A DNA stretch of 64,000 nt from the NCBI RefSeq assembly GCF_013694245.2, contig NZ_CP059322.2:5277001-5341000 (forward strand), in the 5' to 3' direction. The first letter of the stretch is position 1, and each line of letters opens with the position of its first letter. Below, piece by piece: positions 54,150 to 62,142 of this stretch. The position numbers were made by a program, and so were the translations under genes. The notes beneath the pieces were generated by a model. The model ran no database searches and was not told the origin of the DNA. It was given only the letters and a program-made list of their open reading frames with translations. Source of the DNA: Micromonospora ferruginea. GTDB lineage: Bacteria > Actinomycetota > Actinomycetes > Mycobacteriales > Micromonosporaceae.

Positions 54150-54200
54150 GGCGGGGGCCCTTCTTAACGCATTCTGCATAAGAAGGGCCCCCGCCTAACA
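54147..54200. repeat. Convergent-junction palindrome, copy C (perfect)
   Basis: Perfect 17-bp arms (54150-54166, 54179-54195) flank the loop ACGCATTCTGCA. It begins at the TAA stop of the ASCH gene and ends 2-6 nt from the TAG stop of the LLM gene. Confidence 0.9.
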
Positions 54201-54201
54201 G

Positions 54202-55077
54202 CTAGCGGCGCAACTCCGGCAGCAGCGCAGCCGCCTCGGCGAGCACCGCCTCGTCGCCGGCGTACCAACTGCTGGCGCGCGGCCAGTGCGTCACCACGTC
54301 GGTGAAGCCCAGCCGGGCCGCCCGGGCCACCTGCTCGGCGAACAGGCCGGCGCTGGTCAGCGAGAAGACCGGGGCCGCGTCGAGCGAGAGGTAGCGGTCG
54401 AGCGTGGCCGGATCCCGACCGGCCTCCTCGAGCGTCTGGTTCATCCGGTCGGACAACTCCGCCACGGTGCCCCACCATGCCTCCAGGTCGTCGCCGCCGA
54501 GCCCGGTGGTGACCCAGCCCTGCCCGAACCGGGCGACCAGCCGCATCGAGCGCGGCCCGTTCGCCGCCATCACGAACGGCACCCGGGGCTGCTGGACGCA
54601 ACCGGGGTTGTTGCGGGCATCCACCGCGGCGAACCACTCCCCACGCCAGGTCGTGCCGTCCTCGCGCAGGATCAGGTCGAGCAGCTCGGTGAACTCGGCG
54701 AACCGGTCCACCCGCTGCCGGGGCGGCAGCGTCTCCCCGCCCAGCACCGCCGAGTCGAACCCGATGCCGCCCGCGCCGAGCCCGAGCAGCACCCGGCCGC
54801 CGGAGACGTCGTCCAGCGCGGTGACCTGGCGGGCGAACGCCGCCGGGTGGCGGAAGTTCGGCGAGGCGACGAGCGTGCCGAGGCGGATCCGGGAGGTGAC
54901 CGTCGCCGCCGCGGTCAACGTCGTCCACGAGTCGAACCAGGGCCCGTCGACCAGGTCACGCCAGCCCAGGTGGTCGTAGGTCCAGGCGTGGTCGAAACCC
55001 CACTCGTCCGCCTGGGCCCACCGGTGACGCGCCTCCGACCAGCGCTGGTCGGGCAGGATCACGATGCCAATTCGCAT
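54202..55077 (-). CDS. LLM-class (F420-dependent type) oxidoreductase
   Basis: 291 residues of the bacterial-luciferase-like TIM barrel. Signatures: MRIGIVILPDQRW, WTYDHLGW, IRLGTLVASPNFRHPA, SGGRVLLGLGAG and VMAANGPRSMRLVARFGQGW. In actinobacteria most such proteins use coenzyme F420; the substrate is unknown. A TACCCT box 7 nt before ATG implies a leaderless mRNA. The gene ends against palindrome copy C. Confidence 0.9.
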   Translation of the reverse strand: MRIGIVILPDQRWSEARHRWAQADEWGFDHAWTYDHLGWRDLVDGPWFDSWTTLTAAATVTSRIRLGTLVASPNFRHPAAFARQVTALDDVSGGRVLLGLGAGGIGFDSAVLGGETLPPRQRVDRFAEFTELLDLILREDGTTWRGEWFAAVDARNNPGCVQQPRVPFVMAANGPRSMRLVARFGQGWVTTGLGGDDLEAWWGTVAELSDRMNQTLEEAGRDPATLDRYLSLDAAPVFSLTSAGLFAEQVARAARLGFTDVVTHWPRASSWYAGDEAVLAEAAALLPELRR

Positions 55078-55084
55078 GATCGCC

Positions 55085-55090
55085 AGGGTA
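55085..55090 (-). promoter_or_regulatory. -10 box (TACCCT) of leaderless LLM gene
   Basis: TACCCT on the minus strand lies 7 nt before ATG 55077. Confidence 0.5.
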
Positions 55091-55126
55091 CGACCCGGGC
55101 CGGTCGGCCCGGCCCGGGTCGGTCGA

Positions 55127-56182
55127 TCACTCCGTCACGTCGGCCACCACGCAGGCGACGTTGTCCGGCGCGCCGGCCGCGTACGCCAGGTCGACCAGCT
55201 TCCCGACGGCGGTCTCCGGGTCGTCCGCCCCGGCCAGCGCGGCGTGCAGCGCAGCGGGGTCGACGGTCGCGGAGAGGCCGTCCGAGCAGAGCAGGTAGCG
55301 GTCGCCGGTCAGCGCCGTGCGCAGCGCCAGGTCCGCCTCGACCTCGCCGCCCGCGCCCAGCGCCCGGGCCAGCAGCGCCCGCTGCGGGTGGGCGCCGGCC
55401 TCGGCCGGCGTGAGCCGCCCCTGGTCGACCAGGGTCTGCACGTACGTGTGGTCCTGGGTGAGCCGGGACAGCTCACCGCCGCGCAGCAGGTAGGCCCGGG
55501 TGTCCCCGACGTGCACCAGGGCGAGCCGGGTGCCCCGCCGCACGATCGCGGTGAGCGTGCTCGCCGGTCGGTCGTCGTCGCCGCCCTGGGCGCGTACCGC
55601 CCGGTCGGCCCGGGCCACCGCGTCGGCCAGCGCGGCCAGCAGGTCGGCGGCCGGCGCGTCGGCCCGCTCCAACGACCGCAGCGCGTGCACCGCGGCGGCG
55701 CCGGCGGCGGCCCCACCCGGACCGCGTACGCCGTCGGCGACCGCGAGCAGCGTGTCGCTCGCGTACGCGGTGTCCTCGTTGGAGTCGCGGACGGTGCCGG
55801 TCTCGCAGCGCGTCGCGTACCGGAAGGTGGTGTTCTCGGACATGGTGCGGCCCCTCTCGGTGAGCTGGTCGACGAGGAGCGCGACGGTCCGGCCGCGGGC
55901 GGCGGTGTCCGCGCTGACCCGCCGCCACCAGGCGTCCAGCGCCTCGGCGGCGGCCTGCGGCGGCAGGCCGCACACGGTGCGGATCTCCGCCAACGGCATG
56001 CCGGCCCGGCGCAGCGCGGCGATCAGCCGCGCCCGGTCGAGCTGCTCCGGCGTGTAGTAGCGGTAGCCGGAGTGCGGGTCCACGGCGGCCGGCGTCAGCA
56101 GCCCGCAGTCGTCGTAGATCCGCAGCGCCTTGGCGGTCAGGCTGGCCGCCCGGGCGAACGCCCCGATGGTCAGCAGCCGCAT
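55127..56182 (-). CDS. MerR-type DNA-binding domain fused to PP2C phosphatase
   Basis: 351 residues. Residues 1-110 are a MerR HTH and coiled coil (LLTIGAFARAASLTAKALRI, SGYRYYTPEQLDRARLI). From about 118 a PP2C domain follows: VRDSNEDTAY, LLAVADGVRGPGG, LVHVGDTRAYLLRGG, LLCSDGLSATV and APDNVACVVADV, so the metal-binding acids are present. Fusing a regulator with a phosphatase suggests transcription control tied to Ser/Thr phosphorylation. ATG 55843, with GAGAGGGG upstream, could also start a stand-alone phosphatase of 238 residues. ATG 56182 follows GAGGAGGG. Confidence 0.9.
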   Translation of the reverse strand: MRLLTIGAFARAASLTAKALRIYDDCGLLTPAAVDPHSGYRYYTPEQLDRARLIAALRRAGMPLAEIRTVCGLPPQAAAEALDAWWRRVSADTAARGRTVALLVDQLTERGRTMSENTTFRYATRCETGTVRDSNEDTAYASDTLLAVADGVRGPGGAAAGAAAVHALRSLERADAPAADLLAALADAVARADRAVRAQGGDDDRPASTLTAIVRRGTRLALVHVGDTRAYLLRGGELSRLTQDHTYVQTLVDQGRLTPAEAGAHPQRALLARALGAGGEVEADLALRTALTGDRYLLCSDGLSATVDPAALHAALAGADDPETAVGKLVDLAYAAGAPDNVACVVADVTE

Positions 56183-56249
56183 GTCGCCCTCCTCGCGCCG
56201 GCCCCGGTGGCCGGCGCGGACCACGCTGGGCCTTGCCGCAGGGGCCGGG

Positions 56250-56813
56250 TCAAGGCACGCCGGCGAGCTTCGCGAGCATCCGCCCGAGGTGCGGCTCGAC
56301 CGTGCCGGGCGGCGCCGCGGTCACCTCGGCCGGCGTCCACCAGCGGATGCCCCGGAACTCGACCGGGTCGGGGCGGAACCGCTGGTCGCGGTCGGCGGCC
56401 AGCACGAACCACAGGCTGACGTCGGTGTGCCGCTGCTCGGGCGGGCCGACCGTCTCGGTGACCGTGAGGAACGCCGGACGCTCGCCGAGCGGTGACGCGA
56501 AGACGGCCGGTACGCCCAACTCCTCGCGCAGCTCGCGGCGCACCGTGTCGACCGGGTGCTCGCCCGGCTCGACGTGGCCCCCGCTGGGCAACCACATCCC
56601 GGCGGCGCGGTGGTCGACCAGCAGCACCGCGCCGTCGGACGGGTCGCGGAGCAGGAAGTAGGCGACCAGGTGCGGCGACGGGGTGCGCGGCTTGGCCCGG
56701 CGGAAGATGTCCTCCGTGCCGGCCAGCCAGGTCAGCGCCTCCCGCCGGTGCCGGGTCTCCAGCTCGTCGCCCGGCGGCAGCGCCTCGACCAGCGCCCGGA
56801 TCTCGTCCCGCAT
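56250..56813 (-). CDS. NUDIX hydrolase
   Basis: 187 residues. The NUDIX box is complete: GGHVEPGEHPVDTVRRELRE followed by ELG. Helical N-terminal part, then the beta-alpha-beta fold with WLPSGGH and LWFVLAADRD. NUDIX enzymes hydrolyse nucleoside diphosphates linked to another moiety; the substrate is unknown. ATG 56813 is chosen as the first start in a sensible position (MRDEIRALVEALPPG). It lies 32 nt after the LysR gene on the same strand. Confidence 0.9.
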   Translation of the reverse strand: MRDEIRALVEALPPGDELETRHRREALTWLAGTEDIFRRAKPRTPSPHLVAYFLLRDPSDGAVLLVDHRAAGMWLPSGGHVEPGEHPVDTVRRELREELGVPAVFASPLGERPAFLTVTETVGPPEQRHTDVSLWFVLAADRDQRFRPDPVEFRGIRWWTPAEVTAAPPGTVEPHLGRMLAKLAGVP

Positions 56814-56845
56814 GACGCCGATGCTGCCAGCCGGGTACGACCGTG

Positions 56846-57739
56846 TCAGTCCGCCTCCAGCGGGTTGGCGTCGACCGCCGCGCGGACGAACTCGCGTACC
56901 CGGGTGGTGGTGTTCCCGGCCAGCCACACCGGGCCGCGACGGATCGGCGGCGCGTCGTGGATCGGCACGTAGGCCAGGTCGGGCCGGGCGTGGTAGTGCC
57001 GGGTCTGCTCGCCCACCGGCAGCACCCCGCGCCCGAGCGCGACCAGCGCCAGCATCTCGGAGAAGCTGCCGCCGGCCGGGCCCTTCGACACCGGGCGGCC
57101 CGCCGGCGTCCGGTCCGGCGTCCGGTCCTGCTTGAACGCGGCCGACGTGACCGCCGGGTACTGGATCACCGGATGGTCGCCGAGCACCTCCAGCGACACC
57201 GACTCCGCGCCGGCCAGCGGGTGACCCGCGGCCACCGCGAGCAGCCGGCGTTCGTGCAGCAGCGCCGGGCCGTTCGCCATCCCGTCGAACGGGTACGAGG
57301 CGATCAGCACGTCGATCGTGCCGTCCACCAGGCTGGACCGGGTGGTGGCCAGCGGAGCCTCGTGGACGTGCACCTCGCACTCCGGGTGGCGCTCGGTGAA
57401 CCGGGCCACGGCCCGCAGCAGCACCGGCGCGGTCGACTCACCGACGTACGCCACCCGCAGCTCGCCGGTGAGGCCGCGCCCGGCCTCCACGGCCCGCCGG
57501 ACCGCGTCCTCGATGCCGGCCACCAGTGGACGCATCTCCTCGGCCAGGCGCTCGCCGATCGGGGTGAGCCGGACCATCCGGCTGGTCCGCTCGAACAGCG
57601 GCGCGCCGATCCGCCGTTCCAGCCTGCGCACCACATGGCTGATCCGCCCGGTGGTCACCCGCAGCTTCTCGGCGGTGCGCCCGAAGTGCAACTCCTCGGC
57701 GAGGGTCAGGAACGCCTCGATCTCGTACCGCTCCAGCAT
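56846..57739 (-). CDS. LysR-family transcriptional regulator
   Basis: 297 residues. The HTH is at the N-terminus (YEIEAFLTLAEELHFGRTAE, VTTGRISHVVRRLERRIG, PLFERTSRMVRLTPIG), followed by a substrate-binding domain from about residue 90. The ligand is unknown. ATG 57739 follows GGGAGCG. It is divergent from the glyoxalase-fold gene at 57853, the usual position for a LysR target, so it may control that gene. Confidence 0.92.
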   Translation of the reverse strand: MLERYEIEAFLTLAEELHFGRTAEKLRVTTGRISHVVRRLERRIGAPLFERTSRMVRLTPIGERLAEEMRPLVAGIEDAVRRAVEAGRGLTGELRVAYVGESTAPVLLRAVARFTERHPECEVHVHEAPLATTRSSLVDGTIDVLIASYPFDGMANGPALLHERRLLAVAAGHPLAGAESVSLEVLGDHPVIQYPAVTSAAFKQDRTPDRTPAGRPVSKGPAGGSFSEMLALVALGRGVLPVGEQTRHYHARPDLAYVPIHDAPPIRRGPVWLAGNTTTRVREFVRAAVDANPLEAD

Positions 57740-57852
57740 CGGGCGCTCCCTTCGTTGACTGTCGGGCAACGATGGTAGAGCGCTCGGGGCTTGGTCCGGC
57801 CGTCGCCTCCGACCAGTGTTGACGGTGTTCCCAACCTGCTCAGGAGGACCTG

Positions 57853-58239
57853 ATGACGATGCGTGTGACCGGTTTCGACCACCTGGTGCTCACGGTGGGC
57901 GACGTCGAGCGCTCCCTCGACTTCTACTGCGGCACGCTCGGCCTGGCGCCGGTGCGGGTCGACCGCTGGCGCGCCGGCGAGGTGCCGTTCCCCTCGGTAC
58001 GCGTCGACGCCGGCACCATCATCGACCTGGTGGCGGGCGAGCCGGACGGATCCAACGTGGACCACTTCTGCCTGGTGGTGGCGCCGGTCGACTGGGCGTC
58101 GGAAATGGAGTCCGGGCGGTTCACGGTGCTGACCGGGCCGGTGCCGCGCTTCGGCGCCCGGGGCACCGGCACCTCGATCTACGTCCGCGACCCGGACGGC
58201 AACACGGTCGAACTGCGCAGCTACGACTCGCTAGCCTGA
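57853..58239 (+). CDS. VOC (glyoxalase/bleomycin-resistance fold) protein
   Basis: 128 residues, one VOC module pair. Signatures: GFDHLVLTVGDVERSLDFYCG, the His/Glu metal-type positions in DHLVL, VDHFCLVV and GNTVELRSYD. Members include glyoxalase I, dioxygenases and drug-binding proteins; I cannot choose. ATG 57853 follows AGGAGG. It is divergent from a LysR regulator, which probably controls it. Confidence 0.9.
   Translation: MTMRVTGFDHLVLTVGDVERSLDFYCGTLGLAPVRVDRWRAGEVPFPSVRVDAGTIIDLVAGEPDGSNVDHFCLVVAPVDWASEMESGRFTVLTGPVPRFGARGTGTSIYVRDPDGNTVELRSYDSLA
58232..58237 (+). promoter_or_regulatory. -10 box (TAGCCT) of leaderless acetyltransferase gene
   Basis: TAGCCT, within the last codons of the VOC gene, lies 6 nt before GTG 58244. 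Confidence 0.45.
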
Positions 58240-58243
58240 CCCG

Positions 58244-58756
58244 GTGCCGCACCTCGAACGCCTCGCCGCCCACCACGCGCCCGCGTTGCTGCGCTTCGAG
58301 CAGGAGAACCGGGCCTACTTCGCCCGGTTCGTCGCCGACCGGGGCGACGCGTACTTCGCCGGGTTCGCCGACCGGCACGCGGCCCTGCTCGACGAGCAGG
58401 AGCGCGGTATTTGCCACTTCCACCTGCTGGTGGACGACGACGGTGCCGTGCTCGGCCGGTTCAACCTCTTCGACGTGGCCGACGGCGGCGCCGAGCTGGG
58501 CTACCGGGTGGCCGAGCACGCCACCGGGCGCGGTGTGGCCCGGCACGGCGTGCGGGCCGTCTGCGACCTGGCCCGCACCGAGTACGGCCTGCGCCGGCTG
58601 GTCGCCTCGGCCGCGCTGGCGAACCCGGCGTCGCTGGCGGTGCTGCGGCGTGCCGGCTTCGTGCCGGACGGCGAGGTGGAGCGGGGCGGGAAGCCGGCTT
58701 TGCGGCACGTCCTCGACCTGACCACTCAGACCTCCACCGGCGGCTCCGCCTCGTAG
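58244..58756 (+). CDS. GNAT acetyltransferase (RimJ/RimL-like)
   Basis: 170 residues. GNAT motifs: LGRFNLFDVADGGAELGYRV, then GRGVARHGVRAVCDLA (the acetyl-CoA pyrophosphate loop), then LVASAALANPASLAVLRRAG. This order is that of RimJ/RimL-type N-acetyltransferases acting on protein N-termini or small amines. GTG 58244 lies 6 nt after TAGCCT. The 3' end overlaps the convergent class IV aminotransferase gene by 31 nt. Confidence 0.9.
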   Translation: MPHLERLAAHHAPALLRFEQENRAYFARFVADRGDAYFAGFADRHAALLDEQERGICHFHLLVDDDGAVLGRFNLFDVADGGAELGYRVAEHATGRGVARHGVRAVCDLARTEYGLRRLVASAALANPASLAVLRRAGFVPDGEVERGGKPALRHVLDLTTQTSTGGSAS

Positions 58757-59508
58757 GCCCGGTGCAGCGTGGCCAGGAACGCCGGGGCGTCCGGCAGCGT
58801 CACCGAGCCGATCCGGGACACCGGCACGCCCGGCGTCCACGAGTTCAGCACCGCCGCCCCGGCCAGGCCGGGCAGGTCGTCGCGCGTCACCGGTCGGGTC
58901 CGCTGCGGCACGCCGAGCCGCGCCAACTGCCGTCGGAGGACGCCCATGGTGGTGCCGACCAGCATCGGCGCCTCCGGCCAGACCACCGTGTCGCCGTCGG
59001 CGAACACCAGGTTCCAGATCGTCGCCTCGCTGACTCGGCCGGTCCGGTCCACGAACGCGGCGTCGTCGAAGCCGTCCCGGACCGCCCGCCGGGCGAGGTG
59101 ACTCTTCGCCAGCTCGCCGACGTGCTTCACCGCCGGGAGGAACCGCTCGTACTCGTACGCCGCCAGCGCCAGCGGCCCGGCGGGCGGTGACGCGGCGGCC
59201 CGGGTCCGGACCAGCAGGTCCAGCTCGCCCTCGCCCTCGCCCGGATGGACCGTGGCGGTCAGCGTGACGTCCGGCGGGCCGGCCCCGATCGCGGTCCGCA
59301 TCGCGGCGCGCACCCGGTCGTCGGGCAGCGCGGTGCCGAACAGCTCCCGCGAGGCCTCCCGCAGGCGGGTCAGATGCAGGTCGAGGCCGCGCACCCGGCC
59401 GTCGCGCACCTGCACGGCGGTGAAGTGGGCGTTGCCGGCGAAGGCGAGCGGCGCCAGGTCGTCGGCGGTCGCCGGCCGGCCGTTCCGATGTACGGCGAAG
59501 AAGGCCAT
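58726..59508 (-). CDS. Class IV PLP aminotransferase (aminodeoxychorismate lyase-like)
   Basis: 260 residues. Fold-type IV signatures: VRGLDLHLTRLREAS with an Arg, KHVGELAKSHLARR with a likely PLP lysine, AAFVDRTGRVSEATIWNLVF and TTMGVLRRQLARLGV. The family includes 4-amino-4-deoxychorismate lyase (pabC) and branched-chain aminotransferases; the former fits better but is not certain. A TAGAGT box 6 nt before ATG suggests a leaderless mRNA. Confidence 0.85.
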   Translation of the reverse strand: MAFFAVHRNGRPATADDLAPLAFAGNAHFTAVQVRDGRVRGLDLHLTRLREASRELFGTALPDDRVRAAMRTAIGAGPPDVTLTATVHPGEGEGELDLLVRTRAAASPPAGPLALAAYEYERFLPAVKHVGELAKSHLARRAVRDGFDDAAFVDRTGRVSEATIWNLVFADGDTVVWPEAPMLVGTTMGVLRRQLARLGVPQRTRPVTRDDLPGLAGAAVLNSWTPGVPVSRIGSVTLPDAPAFLATLHRAYEAEPPVEV

Positions 59509-59841
59509 GCCGGAACTCTAGGGGCGATCCTCGCGGGCCCAGGCGTCCAACCCGACGGCCAGCCCAGTCCAGCCCTGGAAGAAGGTGGTGACGGTGTGGC
59601 ATGCTGCCGTGAGCACGACGTGACTCGTTATGGAGTTCTCGCACCGCAGTGACCAAGTGTGGTCCGGGTGGGACGGGCGCTCCATATCGACGCCACGTCG
59701 AGGTGTTGATGCAAGACAGGCGACAGGACGCTGGTCGACGGAGGGAGGGTGCTGCGACCTCACACGGTCGCCACGTTGGCTGCAGGTACGAGCCGACCTC
59801 GCCGCTCATCATTACTCGACGTAGCTGAAGGAACTGACGTC
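59509..59841. other. Intergenic region with no convincing gene
   Basis: It holds the TAGAGT promoter of the class IV aminotransferase at its left end, a short plus-strand ORF (59630-59824) without family signals, and GAAGGA (59827-59832) for the next gene at its right end. Its base composition is less GC-biased than the neighbours. Confidence 0.4.
59515..59520 (-). promoter_or_regulatory. -10 box (TAGAGT) of leaderless class IV aminotransferase gene
   Basis: TAGAGT on the minus strand lies 6 nt before ATG 59508. Confidence 0.5.
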
Positions 59842-60177
59842 ATGGACGTAGTCGCGCTCTACGCTGCTGGAGCGTTCGTACTCCTGCTAGCCGGCCTTCT
59901 TTACCTCACCTTCGTCACCTGGCTGCTCTTCTGCTGGTCTCTGGCCCGCCTCCCCAACGGCGAATCCCTCTTCGAGAGGGCGCCGAGAGTGATCGAGTCG
60001 TTCGACATCCGTAGCTGGAGCGAAGCCCTGTTGCCCTGGAAGATCTTGACGCGGGCAATGAGGCGACTCATGCAGGGCAACGGCCCATCCGGACTTCCTG
60101 CGGCCGACACACGCGGCGACGCCGACCGGAAGGCCTACGCCCCTTCGCAGGCGGCGGCCGAGCACACCGAGGCCTGA
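59842..60177 (+). CDS. Single-pass membrane protein of unknown function
   Basis: 111 residues from ATG 59842, set by GAAGGA 9 nt upstream. One long hydrophobic segment (ALYAAGAFVLLLAGLLYLTF, continuing VTWLLFCW) is followed by a mixed amphipathic region (ESFDIRSWSEALLPWKIL) and a hydrophilic Ala/Glu tail. I do not recognise it. Codon bias is weaker than in neighbouring genes, and together with the preceding empty region this could mean recent acquisition. Confidence 0.6.
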   Translation: MDVVALYAAGAFVLLLAGLLYLTFVTWLLFCWSLARLPNGESLFERAPRVIESFDIRSWSEALLPWKILTRAMRRLMQGNGPSGLPAADTRGDADRKAYAPSQAAAEHTEA

Positions 60178-60255
60178 GGGCACGTCGCGTGATCGGTGAC
60201 CGTGGAACGTCGAAGGCCCTGGCTGGGACTGTCGTCCTGACCAGGGCCTCGATCG

Positions 60256-60329
60256 TGGAGCGGGTGACGGGAATCGAACCCGCACTGTCAGCTTGGGAAG
60301 CTGATGTTCTGCCATTGAACTACACCCGC
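60256..60329 (-). tRNA. tRNA-Gly (anticodon CCC), CCA encoded
   Basis: Acceptor stem GCGGGTG / CACCCGC with U discriminator and encoded CCA. The D arm is GTAGTTCAATGGCAGAAC, the anticodon stem TCAGC / GCTGA has loop TTCCCAA (anticodon CCC), and the T arm is GCGGGTTCGATTCCCGT. All four arms fold without mismatch in the anticodon and acceptor stems. It reads codon GGG. Confidence 0.95.
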
Positions 60330-60531
60330 AGGCGGCACCACTGTACCTGAGGTCACCATCCCCGTGCACCCAGGCACCCCCGCCGGACCGACCCCGCCAG
60401 TTGATCAAGGAATGTTGCATCCCGGCAACATATGGCCGTTCTCAAATCCGTCGATGCGATGTAACGTCTGCTCCACGTTTCCGACCCGGCGTGACACACC
60501 CCCGGTCACGCCGTCAGAAAGAGGTGGGCCC

Positions 60532-61512
60532 ATGGGACTCCGTCCCAACCTGCTGACCCGGCGTACCGCCGGTGTCGCGACGTCGACCCTCGCGCTGCTG
60601 CTCAGCACCGCGGCCGTCGGCGTCGTCCCCGCTGCTTCGGCCTTCTCGGCCGCCCCGGCCGGCGTCTGCGCCGAGCCGGCCGACGCCCACGCCGACGCCC
60701 GCGTCGCCAAGGGCGGCCACGCCAATCTGGACCCCAACCACCTGACCGCCAAGCAGGTACGCGACCGCGAGGCCGACCTCGCCGCCGCCCAGCGCGAGCG
60801 GGCCAACTTCCGGACCGGCGCCGTCGCCCCGCTGGCGACCGTGACCATCCCGGTCGTCGTGCACGTCATCCAGGAGAACAGCACCCGCGCCGGCGGCAAC
60901 ATCCCGGACTCGCTGATCAACCAGCAGATCAGCGTGCTCAACCAGGCCTACGCGGGCTCGACCGGCGGCGCGCCCACCGCTTTCTCCTTCCAGCTCACGA
61001 AGATCAACCGGGTGACCAACGCGTCGTGGTACCCGATCGTGCAGGGTTCCTCGGCGGAGCGGTCGATGAAGACCTCGCTGCGCACGGGCGGCAAGAACAC
61101 GCTCAACATGTACCTCGGTGAGTTGAGCGACGGCCTGCTCGGCTGGGCGACCTTCCCGAAGCGGACGCTGGACAAGATGGACGGCGTGGTCGTGCTCAAC
61201 GAGTCGCTGCCCGGAGGCACCGCCACCAACTACAACCAGGGTGACACCGGCACCCACGAGATCGGCCACTGGCTGAACCTCTACCACACCTTCCAGGGTG
61301 GCTGCTCCGGCTCGGGCGACAGCGTCTCCGACACCCCGGCCGAGGCCTCCCCGGCGTACCAGTGCCCGACCGGCCGGGACACCTGCTCGACCGCCGGCAA
61401 GGACCCGATCACCAACTTCATGGACTACACGTACGACTCCTGCATGTACCAGTTCACCGCCGGCCAGGCGAGCCGCATGCTCACCGCGTGGAACGCCTAC
61501 CGCGCGGCCTGA
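60532..61512 (+). CDS. Secreted M43 (pappalysin-type) zinc metalloprotease
   Basis: 326 residues. The Sec signal peptide (about 1-38) ends PAASA. A propeptide-like region follows. The zinc site HEIGHWLNLYH matches HExxHxxGxxH except that Asn precedes Leu, and the Met-turn NFMDYTYDSCMY is typical of M43. Four cysteines near the C-terminus (GGCSG, YQC, DTCST, DSCMY) probably pair. It degrades proteins outside the cell. ATG 60532 follows GAAAGAGG. A stem-loop terminator follows. Confidence 0.92.
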   Translation: MGLRPNLLTRRTAGVATSTLALLLSTAAVGVVPAASAFSAAPAGVCAEPADAHADARVAKGGHANLDPNHLTAKQVRDREADLAAAQRERANFRTGAVAPLATVTIPVVVHVIQENSTRAGGNIPDSLINQQISVLNQAYAGSTGGAPTAFSFQLTKINRVTNASWYPIVQGSSAERSMKTSLRTGGKNTLNMYLGELSDGLLGWATFPKRTLDKMDGVVVLNESLPGGTATNYNQGDTGTHEIGHWLNLYHTFQGGCSGSGDSVSDTPAEASPAYQCPTGRDTCSTAGKDPITNFMDYTYDSCMYQFTAGQASRMLTAWNAYRAA

Positions 61513-61530
61513 CCTGCCGCATCGCGTACC

Positions 61531-61564
61531 GGTGCCGGCCCTGTCCTCGGACGGGGCCGGCACC
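61531..61564. terminator. Stem-loop terminator after the M43 protease
   Basis: Perfect 11-bp arms GGTGCCGGCCC / GGGCCGGCACC with an inner GTCC/GGAC pair. Confidence 0.7.
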
Positions 61565-61581
61565 TGTCGTTCCGGGCCGGG

Positions 61582-62130
61582 TCAGGCGGCCGGGCGGCGG
61601 GTGTCGAAGCCGTGCCGGCCGCGTCGCCCCTCCGCGACGAGCGGGTCGCGTCGCCGGACCGGGGTGGCGTCGTGCGGGTCGAGCCAGAGCCGCACCTGTG
61701 GCCGGCCGGCGCCGGGACGGGCCACCTGATCGCGCCGGGTCAGCATGGCCACGTCGACGGTGAACTCGAACAGCCGCCAGTCGCCCTGCGGGGCCGCCCG
61801 GCCGAGCCGGGCCAGCCGGGCCACCGTGGCCGGGTCGGCCACCGGACGGGCTCGACCCGCCACGTAGGCCTCGTCGTCGCTCTCCTCCGGCGGAAACGAG
61901 TGCAGCGCGTAGCGGCCGTCGCGTTCGAGGTCACGCCGTTTCGGGGAGTCGATGACGAAGCACCAGAGCCCGTCGTCGGTGATCAGCGGGGACACCGGGT
62001 GCACCCGGGGGCCGCCGTCGGCGCGGACCGTGGCGAGGTAGCCGAAGCCCGGCCCGTACTGCTGGATCAGAAGGCGGATCTCGGCGGCGAGGCGGGGCTC
62101 GTCGGCGGCGAATTCGGACCAGGAAGCCAT
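61582..62130 (-). CDS. Pyridoxamine 5'-phosphate oxidase-family (PPOX) protein
   Basis: 182 residues. The split-barrel flavin or F420 fold is indicated by GYLATVRADGGPRVHPVSPL, LWCFVIDSPKRRDLERDGRYAL and the acidic PPEESDDEAYVAGRARPV. True PNP oxidase motifs are absent, so it is a general PPOX or F420-type reductase or binding protein. ATG 62130 is 6 nt after TAGAAT, and an SOS-like box overlaps the upstream promoter region. Divergent from dcd. Confidence 0.85.
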   Translation of the reverse strand: MASWSEFAADEPRLAAEIRLLIQQYGPGFGYLATVRADGGPRVHPVSPLITDDGLWCFVIDSPKRRDLERDGRYALHSFPPEESDDEAYVAGRARPVADPATVARLARLGRAAPQGDWRLFEFTVDVAMLTRRDQVARPGAGRPQVRLWLDPHDATPVRRRDPLVAEGRRGRHGFDTRRPAA

Positions 62131-62136
62131 GCCGAC

Positions 62137-62142
62137 ATTCTA
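62137..62142 (-). promoter_or_regulatory. -10 box (TAGAAT) of leaderless PPOX gene
   Basis: TAGAAT on the minus strand lies 6 nt before ATG 62130. Confidence 0.55.

Noticed and set aside
59630..59824. 64-codon plus-strand ORF between the class IV aminotransferase and membrane-protein genes
   Set aside because: No ribosome site, no family similarity that I can see, and weak codon bias.
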